Shown in pieces: positions 8,694-17,355 of a stretch of DNA of 64,000 nucleotides. Position numbers and translations under genes: made by a program. Under the pieces are notes generated by a model. That model saw only the letters and a list, made by a program, of their open reading frames with translations. It did not search any database and was not told the DNA's origin. The stretch lies in contig CBINBI010000001.1 in NCBI GenBank assembly GCA_966248875.1, positions 1 through 64,000 on the forward strand, written 5' to 3'. This DNA comes from Dokdonella_A sp966248875 (GTDB lineage: Bacteria > Pseudomonadota > Gammaproteobacteria > Xanthomonadales > Rhodanobacteraceae). Each line of letters begins with the position of its first letter. Position 1 is the first letter of the stretch.

Positions 8694-8954
8694 GCCTAAC
8701 GATGCTCTGCTCTGCGCCGCGCGGGCGTCACCGGTTCGTCCTCGATTCCGATCCGCCGCATGAGCCCGGCGCCTGGGCGGCAGCGAGCACGGGCCCCGCA
8801 CAGCTGGGGACGCGGACCGGAAAAACAAAGTCCATGAATCCGCGTGCCCGGTGCGTCCGTGCCGCCGCGCAGCATAGCAGCCGCCGCGTCGCGCGCGCCG
8901 CGTGATCGTGACGCTGGACTCCGCTAACCTTGGGCGTTCCAACCCGTATCCGCC

Positions 8955-9725
8955 ATGCCCGACCGTCCTGGCCTCTCGGCCTGCATCATCACGCTCAACG
9001 AGGCGGACCGCATTGACGCATGCCTCGATTCGCTCGCGTTCTGCGACGAGCTGATCGTCGTCGACTCCGGCTCGACCGACGACACGCGCGAACGCGCGGC
9101 CGCGCACGGTGCGCGCGTGTTCGTGCGCGCGTTCGACGGCTATCGCTCGCAGAAGGACCACGCCGTCGGCCTCGCGACGCACGACTGGGTGCTCTGCCTC
9201 GATGCGGACGAACGCGTCACGCCTGCGCTCCGCGCCGAGATCGAGCGCGAGCGCGACCGCGGCTTCGGCACCTATGCGGGCTACCGCTTTCCGCGCATGA
9301 CCGAGTACTTCGGCGCGTTCCTGCGCCACGGCAACGCCTATCCGGACCGCGTCATGCGCCTGTTCGACCGGCGTCGCGGCGGCTGGCGCGGCGATCGCGA
9401 GATTCACGAGCACGCAAGCGTCGACGGCCCGGTCGGCACGCTGCGCGGCGATCTCGAGCACCACGCGTACCGCTCGCTTTCCGATCACCTCGGCCGCATG
9501 GAGCGCTATGCACGCATGATGGCGCTGCACATGCACGCGCAGGGCCGGCGCGCGCACATCCACAATCTCTTCGCCAATCCGTTCTGGCGCTTCCTGCGCG
9601 GCTACGTGCTCCGCCTCGGCTTTCTCGACGGCTGGCGCGGACTGATCTACGCCTGCATCAAGTCGAACTACGTGCGCCAGAAATTCATCAAGCTCTGGCT
9701 GCTCAACCGCGGCTATCCGATCTGA
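8955..9725 (+). CDS. LPS core glycosyltransferase, GT2 family (WaaE/KdtX type)
   Basis: The 256-residue GT-A enzyme starts LSACIITLNEADRIDACLDSLAFCDELIVVDSGSTDDT, the classical GT2 nucleotide-binding opening, and has LCLDADERV as its DxD-type metal site near residue 88. The middle (YAGYRFPRMTEYFGAFLRHGNAYPDRVMRLFDRRRGGW) and the C-terminal amphipathic stretch (WRGLIYACIKSNYVRQKFIKLW) are characteristic of WaaE-like inner-core transferases. It leads a run of three rightward genes; the next starts 7 bp after its stop. Confidence 0.85.
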   Translation: MPDRPGLSACIITLNEADRIDACLDSLAFCDELIVVDSGSTDDTRERAAAHGARVFVRAFDGYRSQKDHAVGLATHDWVLCLDADERVTPALRAEIERERDRGFGTYAGYRFPRMTEYFGAFLRHGNAYPDRVMRLFDRRRGGWRGDREIHEHASVDGPVGTLRGDLEHHAYRSLSDHLGRMERYARMMALHMHAQGRRAHIHNLFANPFWRFLRGYVLRLGFLDGWRGLIYACIKSNYVRQKFIKLWLLNRGYPI

Positions 9726-9732
9726 CGCCGGC

Positions 9733-10572
9733 ATGCGCATCAGCCTCGTGCTGCTCACGTCCAACTGGCCCGAGGCTCTCGAGCGCGCGATCGCCAGCGT
9801 CGCGGACCAGTCGCGCCTGCCCGACGAAGTGATCGTCACCGACGACGGCTCGAACGATGACACCCGCGCGCTGCTCGCGCGCGTCGCCCAGGGTTTTCCG
9901 TGCCGGTTCGCGCACGTGTGGCAGGCCGATCTCGGCTTTCGCGCCGCGCGCGCGAGGAATCGCGGCATTGCGGCGGCGCGCGGCGATTACGCGGTGCTGG
10001 TCGACGGCGACATGATCCTGCACCGCCGGTTCGTCGCCGATCACGAGGATTTCGCGCTGGCGCGTCATTCGCTCCAGGGCGGCCGCCTCGACGCGAGTGA
10101 CGCCGAAACCGCGCGCCTCCTCGCCGGCGGCCGGCCGCGCTTCAGCCCGATGATGCCGGGCCGGTTTCCGCGGCATCGGGCGATCCGCTGCCTGCACCTC
10201 GCCCGCATCAAGGCGCGCTCGAAATCCGGCGGACGCATCTTCAGCTGCAACATGAGCGCGTGGCGCGACGACCTGCTGCACGTCAACGGCTTCGACGAGC
10301 GCTTCGAAGGCTACGGCGGCGAGGATCGCGAGCTCGCCAAGCGCATGCGCCACGCGGGCATCCGGCGGCGGCAGCTCAAGTTCGCGGGGCTCGCGATCCA
10401 CCTGTGCCACGCATCGCGGGCGCCGGCCCATCCGGACGACATGAGCCTGCCGAACAACCGCCTCCTCGCCGAGACGGTGGCGACACGTGCGGTGCGCTGT
10501 GCGCGCGGCATCGATGCGCACCTCGGGGAATTCGCGATACCGCCTCCCGACCTGCGCGAGGCAGCGCGGTGA
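9733..10572 (+). CDS. Glycosyltransferase, GT2 family with galactosyltransferase-like C-terminal domain
   Basis: The 279-residue protein has a GT-A start (MRISLVLLTSNWPEALERAIASVADQSRLPDEVIVTDDGSNDDT), VLVDGDMILHRRFVADH as DxD region (about 92), and FSCNMSAWRDDLLHVNGFDERFEGYGGEDRELAKRM, a Glyco_transf_7C-type acceptor motif with the conserved GGED. It lies 7 bp after the WaaE-like gene and overlaps the next start by GTGA. Probably adds a sugar to LPS core or a capsule-like glycan; the sugar is unknown. Confidence 0.83.
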   Translation: MRISLVLLTSNWPEALERAIASVADQSRLPDEVIVTDDGSNDDTRALLARVAQGFPCRFAHVWQADLGFRAARARNRGIAAARGDYAVLVDGDMILHRRFVADHEDFALARHSLQGGRLDASDAETARLLAGGRPRFSPMMPGRFPRHRAIRCLHLARIKARSKSGGRIFSCNMSAWRDDLLHVNGFDERFEGYGGEDRELAKRMRHAGIRRRQLKFAGLAIHLCHASRAPAHPDDMSLPNNRLLAETVATRAVRCARGIDAHLGEFAIPPPDLREAAR

Positions 10573-11561
10573 TCAGCGTCCACCTCGTCGCGCGCGACAA
10601 CGGCGCGGGACTCTCGCGAGACCTCGAAATCCTCAAGCGTGCCATCGGCGAGGCCGGTTTCGATCTCACGATCAGCGCGATCGGCGCCGGCGGCCTGCGC
10701 CGCCAGATCCGCTACGCGAGCGTGCGCGCGAAGCTTGCCTGGCACGGCCTCGCCGATCGTTCGCGCCGCCGCTTCGACGTGAACCTCATGGACGAGCGGC
10801 TGCGCCCGAAGTACGTGCCGCTCGCGCGCCGTAACGTGCTGCTGCCGCATCCCGAATGGTTCGAGCCGGATTGGACGCCTCTGCTCAGCGACATCGACTG
10901 CGTGTTCGCGAAGACGCGTCATGCCGTGCCGATCTTCGAGGCGCTCGGCGTGCGCACCCGCTTCGTCGGTTTCACCAGTATCGACCGCCGGCTCGCCGAC
11001 GTCGCGCGCGAGCCGACGTTCTTCCACCTCGGCGGCCGCAGCGGCAACAAGGGCACTCAGGCGGTGGTCGATCTCTGGCTGCGCAAGCCAACGTGGCCTT
11101 TGCTCACCGTCATCCAGCGCAAGCCGCTGCGCCTGCCGACGTCGCTGCCGGCGAATCTCCGCCTGATCACCCGCTACATCGGCGATGACGAGCTGCGCGT
11201 CCTGCAGAACCGCAGCCTGTTCCATCTCTGCCCGTCCGAGACCGAAGGCTTCGGCCATCATCTCGTCGAAGGGCTGAGCTGCGGCGCGATCACGCTCGCG
11301 ACCGATGCGCCGCCGATGAACGAGATGGTCACGAATGCGCGCGGCGTGCTCGTCGCCCATGCGCGGACAGGTACGCAAAGGCTCGCGACGACGTATTTCG
11401 TACACGACGCCGCGCTCGAGGCAGGCGTCGAACGCCTGCTCGCGCTCGATGCGGATTCTCGCCGCTCGATGAGCGAGGCGGCGCGCGCGTGGTGGGAGGA
11501 GAACGATCGCGGCTTCCGCCGCCGGCTCGCGGACGCGATCACGTCGCTCGCGAGCGAATGA
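10569..11561 (+). CDS. Glycosyltransferase, GT4-like (GT-B fold)
   Basis: Starts at GTG 10569, overlapping the previous stop, giving 330 residues. The C-terminal half has GT-B donor-site signatures: TFFHLGGRSGNKGTQAVVDLW, LPANLRLITRYIGDDELRVLQNRSLFHLCPSETEGFGHHLVEGLSCGAITLATDAPPMNEMV. The E-x7-E pattern within SETEGFGHHLVEGLSCG is typical of GT4 enzymes. The N-terminal part is divergent. It ends 17 bp from the convergent ntrY stop, so this block lies exactly between ntrY and ntrX. Confidence 0.78.
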   Translation: MISVHLVARDNGAGLSRDLEILKRAIGEAGFDLTISAIGAGGLRRQIRYASVRAKLAWHGLADRSRRRFDVNLMDERLRPKYVPLARRNVLLPHPEWFEPDWTPLLSDIDCVFAKTRHAVPIFEALGVRTRFVGFTSIDRRLADVAREPTFFHLGGRSGNKGTQAVVDLWLRKPTWPLLTVIQRKPLRLPTSLPANLRLITRYIGDDELRVLQNRSLFHLCPSETEGFGHHLVEGLSCGAITLATDAPPMNEMVTNARGVLVAHARTGTQRLATTYFVHDAALEAGVERLLALDADSRRSMSEAARAWWEENDRGFRRRLADAITSLASE

Positions 11562-11577
11562 ATGCCGGGCGCCGCCT

Positions 11578-13767
11578 TCAGTGCGGCGCGGCGACGGCCT
11601 GCTTCGTCGCGGCCGGCGCGACATCGACCGGCAGGCGCAGCGTGAACACCGCGCCGCCCTGCGCGCGATTCTCGGCACGGATGCTGCCGCCGTGTTCCTC
11701 GGCGATCTTCTTGACGACGGCGAGGCCGAGGCCGGTGCCCTTGACCTTGCTCGTCGTGTAGGGCTCGAACCAGCGGTCGCCGAAATCCGGCGGGAGCCCC
11801 GGCCCGTTGTCCGCAACGCCGAGCTCGACCCAGCCCTCGCCGCCGCCCTGCACCAGGCGCGTCGTCACCAGGATCTGCGGCTTCTTCGCGTCGCCGATCG
11901 CTTCGAGCGCGTTCTTGATCAGGTTGTGCAGCGCCTGGCGCAGGCGCACGGCGTCGGCGCGCACCAGCGGCTCGCCGTCGGCGAGGTCGCGCGAGAGGCC
12001 GATGCGCTGATCGTTCTCGTAGAGATCGAGCACGTCGTCGAGCAGCGCGTGCAACGCGATCGGGCGCAGCGCCGGCGGTTGCGGCCGCGCGTAATCGCCG
12101 AACGCATTGACCATCGTCTTCAGCGCTTCGACCTGTGCAACGATCGTGTGCGTAGCGCGGTCGATCAGCTCGCCCTCCTCGGCGGAGAGACGCCCGAGAA
12201 AACGCCGGCGCAGGCGCTCGGCGGCGAGCTGGATCGGCGTCAGCGGATTCTTGACCTCGTGCGCGAGGCGGCGCGCAACTTCGCCCCAGGCCGCGTCGCG
12301 CTGCGCGCGGTTCAGCACGGTGAGATCGTCGAACACGGCGACATAACCCGCATCGTCCGGCAGCGCCGTGCCGCGCAGCATCAGCACGCGGCGGCCGTCG
12401 TCGGTGTCGACGACGAGCTCCTCGCGCCATTCGCGCAGTCCGCCGCGGAAGTGTCGTGCGAGGGGCGCGGTGAACGTCGCCAGCTGCGGCCGGTCTCGTT
12501 CGAGCTCGGCGAGCGTGTGGCCGATGTAGCCCGTCGCGTTCACGCCGAGAATCGCCTCGGCGGCGCGGTTCGCGACGCGCAGGCGCCCGTCCTGATCGAA
12601 GCCGAGCACGCCCGCCGACAGCCGTTCCAGCAGCGCGACCAGCCAAGCGCGCTGGCGCTCGGTCTCCTGTGCGCTCTTCTGCGCGCGCGCGCTCGCGAGC
12701 TCGATCTCGCGCGTCATCTGCGCGAACGAGTTGACGAGGAATCCGACCTCGTCGTTGCTCGCGATCGGCAGCGGCGTGTCGTAGCGGCCGGCGCCGACGG
12801 CGCGCGTCGCTGCGATGAGCCGGCCGAGCGGTGCGACGAGCCGGCGCGCGACGCCGAACGCGGCCAGCGTGACGATGAGCGCCGACAGCAGCAGCGCGAA
12901 CGTCAGGATCAACGCGAACGTGAGCTTCAGCGAGCCGCGCAGGAATTTCAGGCGCTGGAAATCGAAACTTGCGTTCTCGATACCGCGCGTCAGCGTCTGC
13001 AATCGCGTCGGCAGCGGATAGAGGCCTTGCAGCAGGCGCCGGCTGCCGGGCACGTCGCCCGCCACCGGCACGGCGACGCGCAGCATCAGCACGTCGCCGA
13101 TCGGCTCCGGCGCCGCGTAGCGGCCGCCGCCCGCGACGCGCATCTGCAGCGTCGCGTCCGGCAACGGCGGATCGAGATAGCGCGGATCGGAGCTGGCCGT
13201 TGCGATCACGCGACCGTCGTCGCCGAACACGGTGAGCTGCGTCGCGCCGACGGTGTCGATGTCGGTGTCGAGCACTTCCTGCAGCGCGCTTTCCGGTTTC
13301 GATTCGAGCCGCGCCGCGACGCCCGCGCTCGCCTGCTCGGCGACGCGCAGACGCTCGGCGACGACGATGCGGCCGACCTCGAGCGCGTCGTCGAGCGCCT
13401 GCTCGAGCTTGACGTTGAACCAGTTGTCGATCGTCGCATCGAGGAAGCGCAACGCGAAGCCGTAGACGACCACGACCGGCGGCACCGCCAGCAGCACGAG
13501 CATCACCAAGAGCCGCCGTCCGAGCCGCGCGCCCGGCGCGCCGCGCCGGAGATCGACGCGCAGGCGCCACAGGCGCTGCGCGATCGCGAACACGAGCACG
13601 GCCAGCGCAACCGCCGCCGCGCCGAGGATCCAGCGGTAGTACGAACCGACGCCGACACCACCGGCCGCATCCTCGGCGAGCTTCAGCGACGCGAGCAGCA
13701 GCGCGAGCACGGCCAGCGCCGGTAGCGCGCGACGCAGCGCGAATTTCAGCCAGCCGCGGGTTGCCAT
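11578..13767 (-). CDS. ntrY: NtrY-type sensor histidine kinase
   Basis: A 729-residue membrane kinase. Three N-terminal membrane segments (about 10-30, 42-62, 85-105) are followed by a periplasmic loop, a fourth segment (about 285-310), HAMP (RRLVAPLGRLIAATRAVGAGRYDTPL), PAS (about 390-500, GVLGFDQDGRLRVANRAAEAILGVNATG), the H box RLAHEVKNPLTPIQLAAERLR, and an ATPase domain with NLIKNALEA, DNGPGLPPDF and GTGLGLAVVKKIAEEHGG. It overlaps the DUF4390 stop by 22 bp. NtrY/NtrX pairs govern nitrogen metabolism, respiration or envelope genes depending on species; the signal here is unknown. Confidence 0.92.
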   Translation of the reverse strand: MATRGWLKFALRRALPALAVLALLLASLKLAEDAAGGVGVGSYYRWILGAAAVALAVLVFAIAQRLWRLRVDLRRGAPGARLGRRLLVMLVLLAVPPVVVVYGFALRFLDATIDNWFNVKLEQALDDALEVGRIVVAERLRVAEQASAGVAARLESKPESALQEVLDTDIDTVGATQLTVFGDDGRVIATASSDPRYLDPPLPDATLQMRVAGGGRYAAPEPIGDVLMLRVAVPVAGDVPGSRRLLQGLYPLPTRLQTLTRGIENASFDFQRLKFLRGSLKLTFALILTFALLLSALIVTLAAFGVARRLVAPLGRLIAATRAVGAGRYDTPLPIASNDEVGFLVNSFAQMTREIELASARAQKSAQETERQRAWLVALLERLSAGVLGFDQDGRLRVANRAAEAILGVNATGYIGHTLAELERDRPQLATFTAPLARHFRGGLREWREELVVDTDDGRRVLMLRGTALPDDAGYVAVFDDLTVLNRAQRDAAWGEVARRLAHEVKNPLTPIQLAAERLRRRFLGRLSAEEGELIDRATHTIVAQVEALKTMVNAFGDYARPQPPALRPIALHALLDDVLDLYENDQRIGLSRDLADGEPLVRADAVRLRQALHNLIKNALEAIGDAKKPQILVTTRLVQGGGEGWVELGVADNGPGLPPDFGDRWFEPYTTSKVKGTGLGLAVVKKIAEEHGGSIRAENRAQGGAVFTLRLPVDVAPAATKQAVAAPH

Positions 13768-14321
13768 GTGTACTCCGCGGCGGAGAGCTGCCAGGCCGGT
13801 TCGAACAGCGCCGGCAGGCGCAGCGCGCCCGGCAGCGCTGCCGCTTCGAGCTCGGCGCCGACGCGCAGCGTGGTGCCGCTCGGCAGCTTCGCGAACGCGG
13901 CCGGCAGCGGCAGGCGCAGCGAGTTGAGGCCGGCCAGGAGATAGCCCGGCGTCGCGAACGTGCGCACGTCGGCGAGCGCGTCGAGGTCGCGCAGCTGGTA
14001 TCGGCGCGACAGCGGGAAATAGCGCAGCTCGATTCTCTGTTCCGACCGCGCCTGCGAGGAAAGGAACCGCCAGCGCGACGCGTCGGCGCTGATGCGGAGC
14101 GTCAGCGGGATGCCGTGATCGAGCGCGTCCTGCATCGGGCCCGACAGCCGGCAGTCGAGCGCGAGCGCGAGCACCGGCGCGTCGGGCGTGCCGGCGATGC
14201 TCGCCGCGCGGATGACGAGCTCACCCGGCTGCTGCTGCGCGATCGCGCTGCAGCCGGCGAGCAGGCAGGCGGCGAGCGCGAACATGAGCACGCAGCTAGT
14301 GCGGCCTTTGCAGGATCGCAT
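13746..14321 (-). CDS. DUF4390 lipoprotein/exported protein
   Basis: From the ATG at 14321 the 191-residue protein has a basic start, hydrophobic core and lipobox (MRSCKGRTSCVLMFALAACLLAGCS). A start at 14285 would drop the positive N-region, so 14321 is preferred although it overlaps rsmB by 26 bp. The mature part has the conserved IRISADASRWRFLSS- and ELRYFPLSRRYQLRDL-like strands of DUF4390, normally encoded between rsmB and ntrY. Its presence there suggests an accessory role for NtrY in the periplasm, which is unproven. Confidence 0.85.
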   Translation of the reverse strand: MRSCKGRTSCVLMFALAACLLAGCSAIAQQQPGELVIRAASIAGTPDAPVLALALDCRLSGPMQDALDHGIPLTLRISADASRWRFLSSQARSEQRIELRYFPLSRRYQLRDLDALADVRTFATPGYLLAGLNSLRLPLPAAFAKLPSGTTLRVGAELEAAALPGALRLPALFEPAWQLSAAEYTWQPAAG

Positions 14322-15603
14322 AGTAGAAACCGTCCATGCCGCCCGCGCCCGGCAGATTCTGGCGGCCGTCGCCGGCAGCACGCCCGAACGCGGCCGGCAC
14401 CGGAATGCTCTTCGCATCCGGATGCTTCGCACGGAACCCGGCCAGCACGGCATCGTTCTCGGCCTTCAGCACCGAACACGTCGCATAGACTAGTCGCCCG
14501 CCCGGCGCCAGCAAAGGCCAGAGCGCGGAGAGGAGGCGCGCCTGCTCCGCCGCGAGCCCGGCGATGTCGGCGTCGCAGCGGTGCAGCTTGACGTCGGGTT
14601 GGCGGCGGATGATGCCGGTGGCCGAGCACGGCGCATCGAGCAGGATGCGGTCGAATGGCCGGCCGTCCCACCATGCCGCCGGCAGCGCGGCGTCGCCGCG
14701 GCGCACGTCGGCGCGAAGTCCGAGCCGCGCGAGATTTTCGGCGATGCGCGGCAGGCGCGACGCGTCGCGATCGAGCGCGACGAGCTCGACGTCGGCGCGT
14801 TCGAGCAGATGCGCGGCCTTGCCGCCGGGCGCGGCGCAGGCGTCGAGCACGCGCTGGCCGTCCGCGGCATCGACGAGATCGGCGACGCGTTGCGCCGCGC
14901 CGTCCTGCACCGAGAACAGGCCTTCGGCATAACCGGCGAGCCGCGTCACGTCGGTGCTGCGCTCGAGCACGACGGCATCGGCGAGATCGTCGTGCAGACG
15001 CGCCTCGGTGCCTTCGACGCGCAGGCGCTCCAGCAGCGTGGCGCGGTCCGCGCGCCGGCGGTTGGCGCGAAGCGTCAGCGGTGCCTCGCGATTGTTCGCG
15101 TCGAGCATCGCGTCCGCGGCGTCGGGCCAGTCGCGGCGCAGCGCATCGATCAGCCAGCGCGGATGCGCGGTGCGCGTGACGTCATCGCCGTCGAGCCGCG
15201 TCTCGAGCGCGCTGCGCTCGCGCGCGAAGCGGCGCAGGAGCGCGTTGACGAGGCCGCTGTAGCGCGACTGGCCAAGCGCGCGCGCTGCATCGACGCAGGA
15301 CGCGACGACCGCGTACTCCGGCATATCGACGATCGCGATCTGCGCACAACCCAGCGCGAGTAGCGCACGGATCTCGCGCGCCTTCGACGGCAGCGGCTTT
15401 TCAAGCAGCAGGGTGAGCGCGGCATCGAGCCGCAGCCACCAGCGCGTCGCGGCGAATAGCGAGGCGGAGAAGAGCGCGCGATCGCGCGGATCGGAAAAAC
15501 GCGGCGACGATTCGGTCAGCACGGCGCGCAGCGAAGCGCCATCGAACACGACTCGCGCGAGTGCACGCGCCGCTTCGCCGCGCAACGCCGCGCCGGGATT
15601 CAT
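14296..15603 (-). CDS. rsmB: 16S rRNA (cytosine967-C5)-methyltransferase
   Basis: The 435-residue enzyme has an N-terminal NusB-like RNA-binding domain (1-140) and a C-terminal SAM-dependent methyltransferase domain. SAM binding is seen in VLDACAAPGGKAAHLLE. The two catalytic cysteines are in LDAPCSATGIIRRQPDVK and VYATCSVLKAEND. It overlaps fmt by 4 bp upstream and DUF4390 by 26 bp downstream, so fmt-rsmB-DUF4390-ntrY appears to be one transcript. Confidence 0.95.
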   Translation of the reverse strand: MNPGAALRGEAARALARVVFDGASLRAVLTESSPRFSDPRDRALFSASLFAATRWWLRLDAALTLLLEKPLPSKAREIRALLALGCAQIAIVDMPEYAVVASCVDAARALGQSRYSGLVNALLRRFARERSALETRLDGDDVTRTAHPRWLIDALRRDWPDAADAMLDANNREAPLTLRANRRRADRATLLERLRVEGTEARLHDDLADAVVLERSTDVTRLAGYAEGLFSVQDGAAQRVADLVDAADGQRVLDACAAPGGKAAHLLERADVELVALDRDASRLPRIAENLARLGLRADVRRGDAALPAAWWDGRPFDRILLDAPCSATGIIRRQPDVKLHRCDADIAGLAAEQARLLSALWPLLAPGGRLVYATCSVLKAENDAVLAGFRAKHPDAKSIPVPAAFGRAAGDGRQNLPGAGGMDGFYYAILQRPH

Positions 15604-16535
15604 CGTGCGGACCGCTCGCGGCGCGCGTTCTGCCAGTCGCGCACGGCGATGCAGCGGCCGCCCTCACGCTGCACTTCGAGGATGCCGAGCACGCCGTCGC
15701 CGGTGGCGACATCGAGCGCGTCGCGTCCGTTGCCGACGATCGTGCCGGGCGGCGCGTTTGGGGTTTCGGCGCGAGCGCGCGCCGACCAGATGCGCAGGCG
15801 CTCGCCGAGAAGCTCGGCCTCGGCGACGGGCCACGGATTGAACGCGCGCACCTTGCGTTCGAGCGCGATCGCGGGCTCGTTCCAGTCGAGCCGCGCTTCG
15901 GACTTATCGATCTTGTGCGCATAGACGACGCCGTCCTCTGCCTGCGGCCGCGCCGTCAGCGTTTCGCCGCGCGCGACGCGCGCGAGGCCTTCGGCCAGCG
16001 CGTCGGCACCGAGTGCGGCGAGGCGATCGTGCAGCGATCCGCCAGTTTCGTCGGCGGCGATCGCCGTCCGCCGCTCGATGAGGATCGGGCCCGTGTCGAG
16101 CCCGGCCTCCATCTGCATCAGGTCGACGCCGGTTTCTTCGTCACCGGCGAGGATGGCGCGCTGGATCGGCGCGGCACCGCGCCAGCGCGGCAGCAGGGAG
16201 GCGTGCACGTTCCAGCAGCCGAGGCGCGGCGTCGCGAGCACGCGGCGCGGGAGGATCAGGCCGTAGGCGACGACGATCATCAGATCCGGCGCGTAACCGG
16301 CAAGGCACTGCTGCGCGTCGGCGTCCTTGAGCGTCTCCGGCTGCTCGACGACGATGCCGGCCGCGAGCGCGCGCTGCTTGACCGGGCTCGGTGCGAGCTT
16401 GCGGCCGCGCCCGGCCGGACGATCGGGCTGTGTGTAGACGGCGACGACGTCGGCCTCCGCAGCCAGGCAGGCTTCGAGACACGGCAGCGCGAACTCCGGC
16501 GTCCCCGCGAACACCAGCCGCAGTCGCGAGCTCAC
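15600..16535 (-). CDS. fmt: Methionyl-tRNA formyltransferase
   Basis: Formylates initiator Met-tRNA using 10-formyl-tetrahydrofolate. The start chosen is the GTG at 16535 (VSSRLRLVFAGTPEFA), giving 311 residues, normal for the family; the longer open frame upstream only overlaps def. Motifs are VFAGTPEFALPCLEA, HASLLPRWRGAAPIQRAILAGD (with the catalytic Asn/His region GCWNVHAS and SLLPRWRG), and TGVDLMQMEAGLDTGPIL. It lies 16 bp after def and overlaps rsmB by 4 bp. Confidence 0.95.
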   Translation of the reverse strand: MSSRLRLVFAGTPEFALPCLEACLAAEADVVAVYTQPDRPAGRGRKLAPSPVKQRALAAGIVVEQPETLKDADAQQCLAGYAPDLMIVVAYGLILPRRVLATPRLGCWNVHASLLPRWRGAAPIQRAILAGDEETGVDLMQMEAGLDTGPILIERRTAIAADETGGSLHDRLAALGADALAEGLARVARGETLTARPQAEDGVVYAHKIDKSEARLDWNEPAIALERKVRAFNPWPVAEAELLGERLRIWSARARAETPNAPPGTIVGNGRDALDVATGDGVLGILEVQREGGRCIAVRDWQNARRERSAR

Positions 16536-16551
16536 GTGGGGGACGCCGTGC

Positions 16552-17082
16552 CTAGAGGGCGGTCGCCGCGGCCGGCTCGGCGGCGGCATGCCGGCGCTGC
16601 TTCTCGAGCTTCTTGCGCACGAGCTCGCGCTTGAGCGGCGAGAGGTAGTCGACGAAGAGCTTGCCGACGAGATGATCCATTTCGTGCTGGATGCAGACGG
16701 CGAGCAGGCCGTCCGCATCGAACGCGAGCGGATTGCCTTCGACGTCCTGCGCCTCGACGCGGATGCGGTCCGCGCGCTCGACATCCGCGAAGATGCCCGG
16801 CACCGAAAGGCAACCCTCCTGGTAGGTCTGGCTGCCCTCGCGGGACACGATCTTCGGATTGACCAGCGTCATCGGGCGGTTCTTCTCCTCGGATACGTCG
16901 AGCACGAGCAGCTGCTTGTGCACGTTGACCTGGGTCGCGGCGAGGCCGATGCCGGGCGCCTCGTACATCGTCTCCAGCATGTCCGAGGCGAGCTGCTTCA
17001 GCGCCGCGTCGAAGCGGGTCACCGGCACCGCCTTCGTGCGCAGCCGCGGGTCGGGGAATTCGAGGATGGTGAGCTTGGACAT
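16552..17082 (-). CDS. def: Peptide deformylase
   Basis: Removes the N-formyl group from nascent proteins. The ATG at 17082 gives 176 residues. The three metal-site motifs are present: GIGLAATQV (about 46-54), EGCLSVPG with the Cys ligand (about 92-99), and QHEMDHLVGKLFVDYLSP with the two His ligands and catalytic Glu (about 134-151). An Ala-rich tail follows the usual end. It is the first gene of def-fmt-rsmB-DUF4390-ntrY and is divergent from the LysM gene. Confidence 0.96.
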   Translation of the reverse strand: MSKLTILEFPDPRLRTKAVPVTRFDAALKQLASDMLETMYEAPGIGLAATQVNVHKQLLVLDVSEEKNRPMTLVNPKIVSREGSQTYQEGCLSVPGIFADVERADRIRVEAQDVEGNPLAFDADGLLAVCIQHEMDHLVGKLFVDYLSPLKRELVRKKLEKQRRHAAAEPAAATAL

Positions 17083-17355
17083 GGAGCTGAGATGCGGTTC
17101 GCAACAACGCTGCGCAAGATGCGGAAGATACTGGAATTCTAGTGGAGTTCGGGGGACGGGTGTCGCGCCGCGCCGACAGCCGGCGCGCAGGGCGAAGCCG
17201 CAGCGTCGGGGCCGGCGAAACCACATCGGCAGGCCAGATCCGTGGCCCGAAACGGCGATTCCGGGTCGTCGCCGTTTTGGGATGGCCGTCGTTTTCTCCC
17301 GTTAAAGTTTCGGATAGACTCGCCAAGCCATTGGGGAATCAGGGAATTGGCAGCC

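Noticed and set aside
8694..8954. Segment with GGTTCG...CGATCCGCCGCA resembling a tRNA T-arm
   Set aside because: No acceptor, D or anticodon stems could be drawn around it.
11581..13725. Open frame of 714 codons on the plus strand opposite ntrY
   Set aside because: Arg/Glu/Ala-rich low-complexity product; a mirror of the GC-rich ntrY coding frame, which has all kinase motifs.
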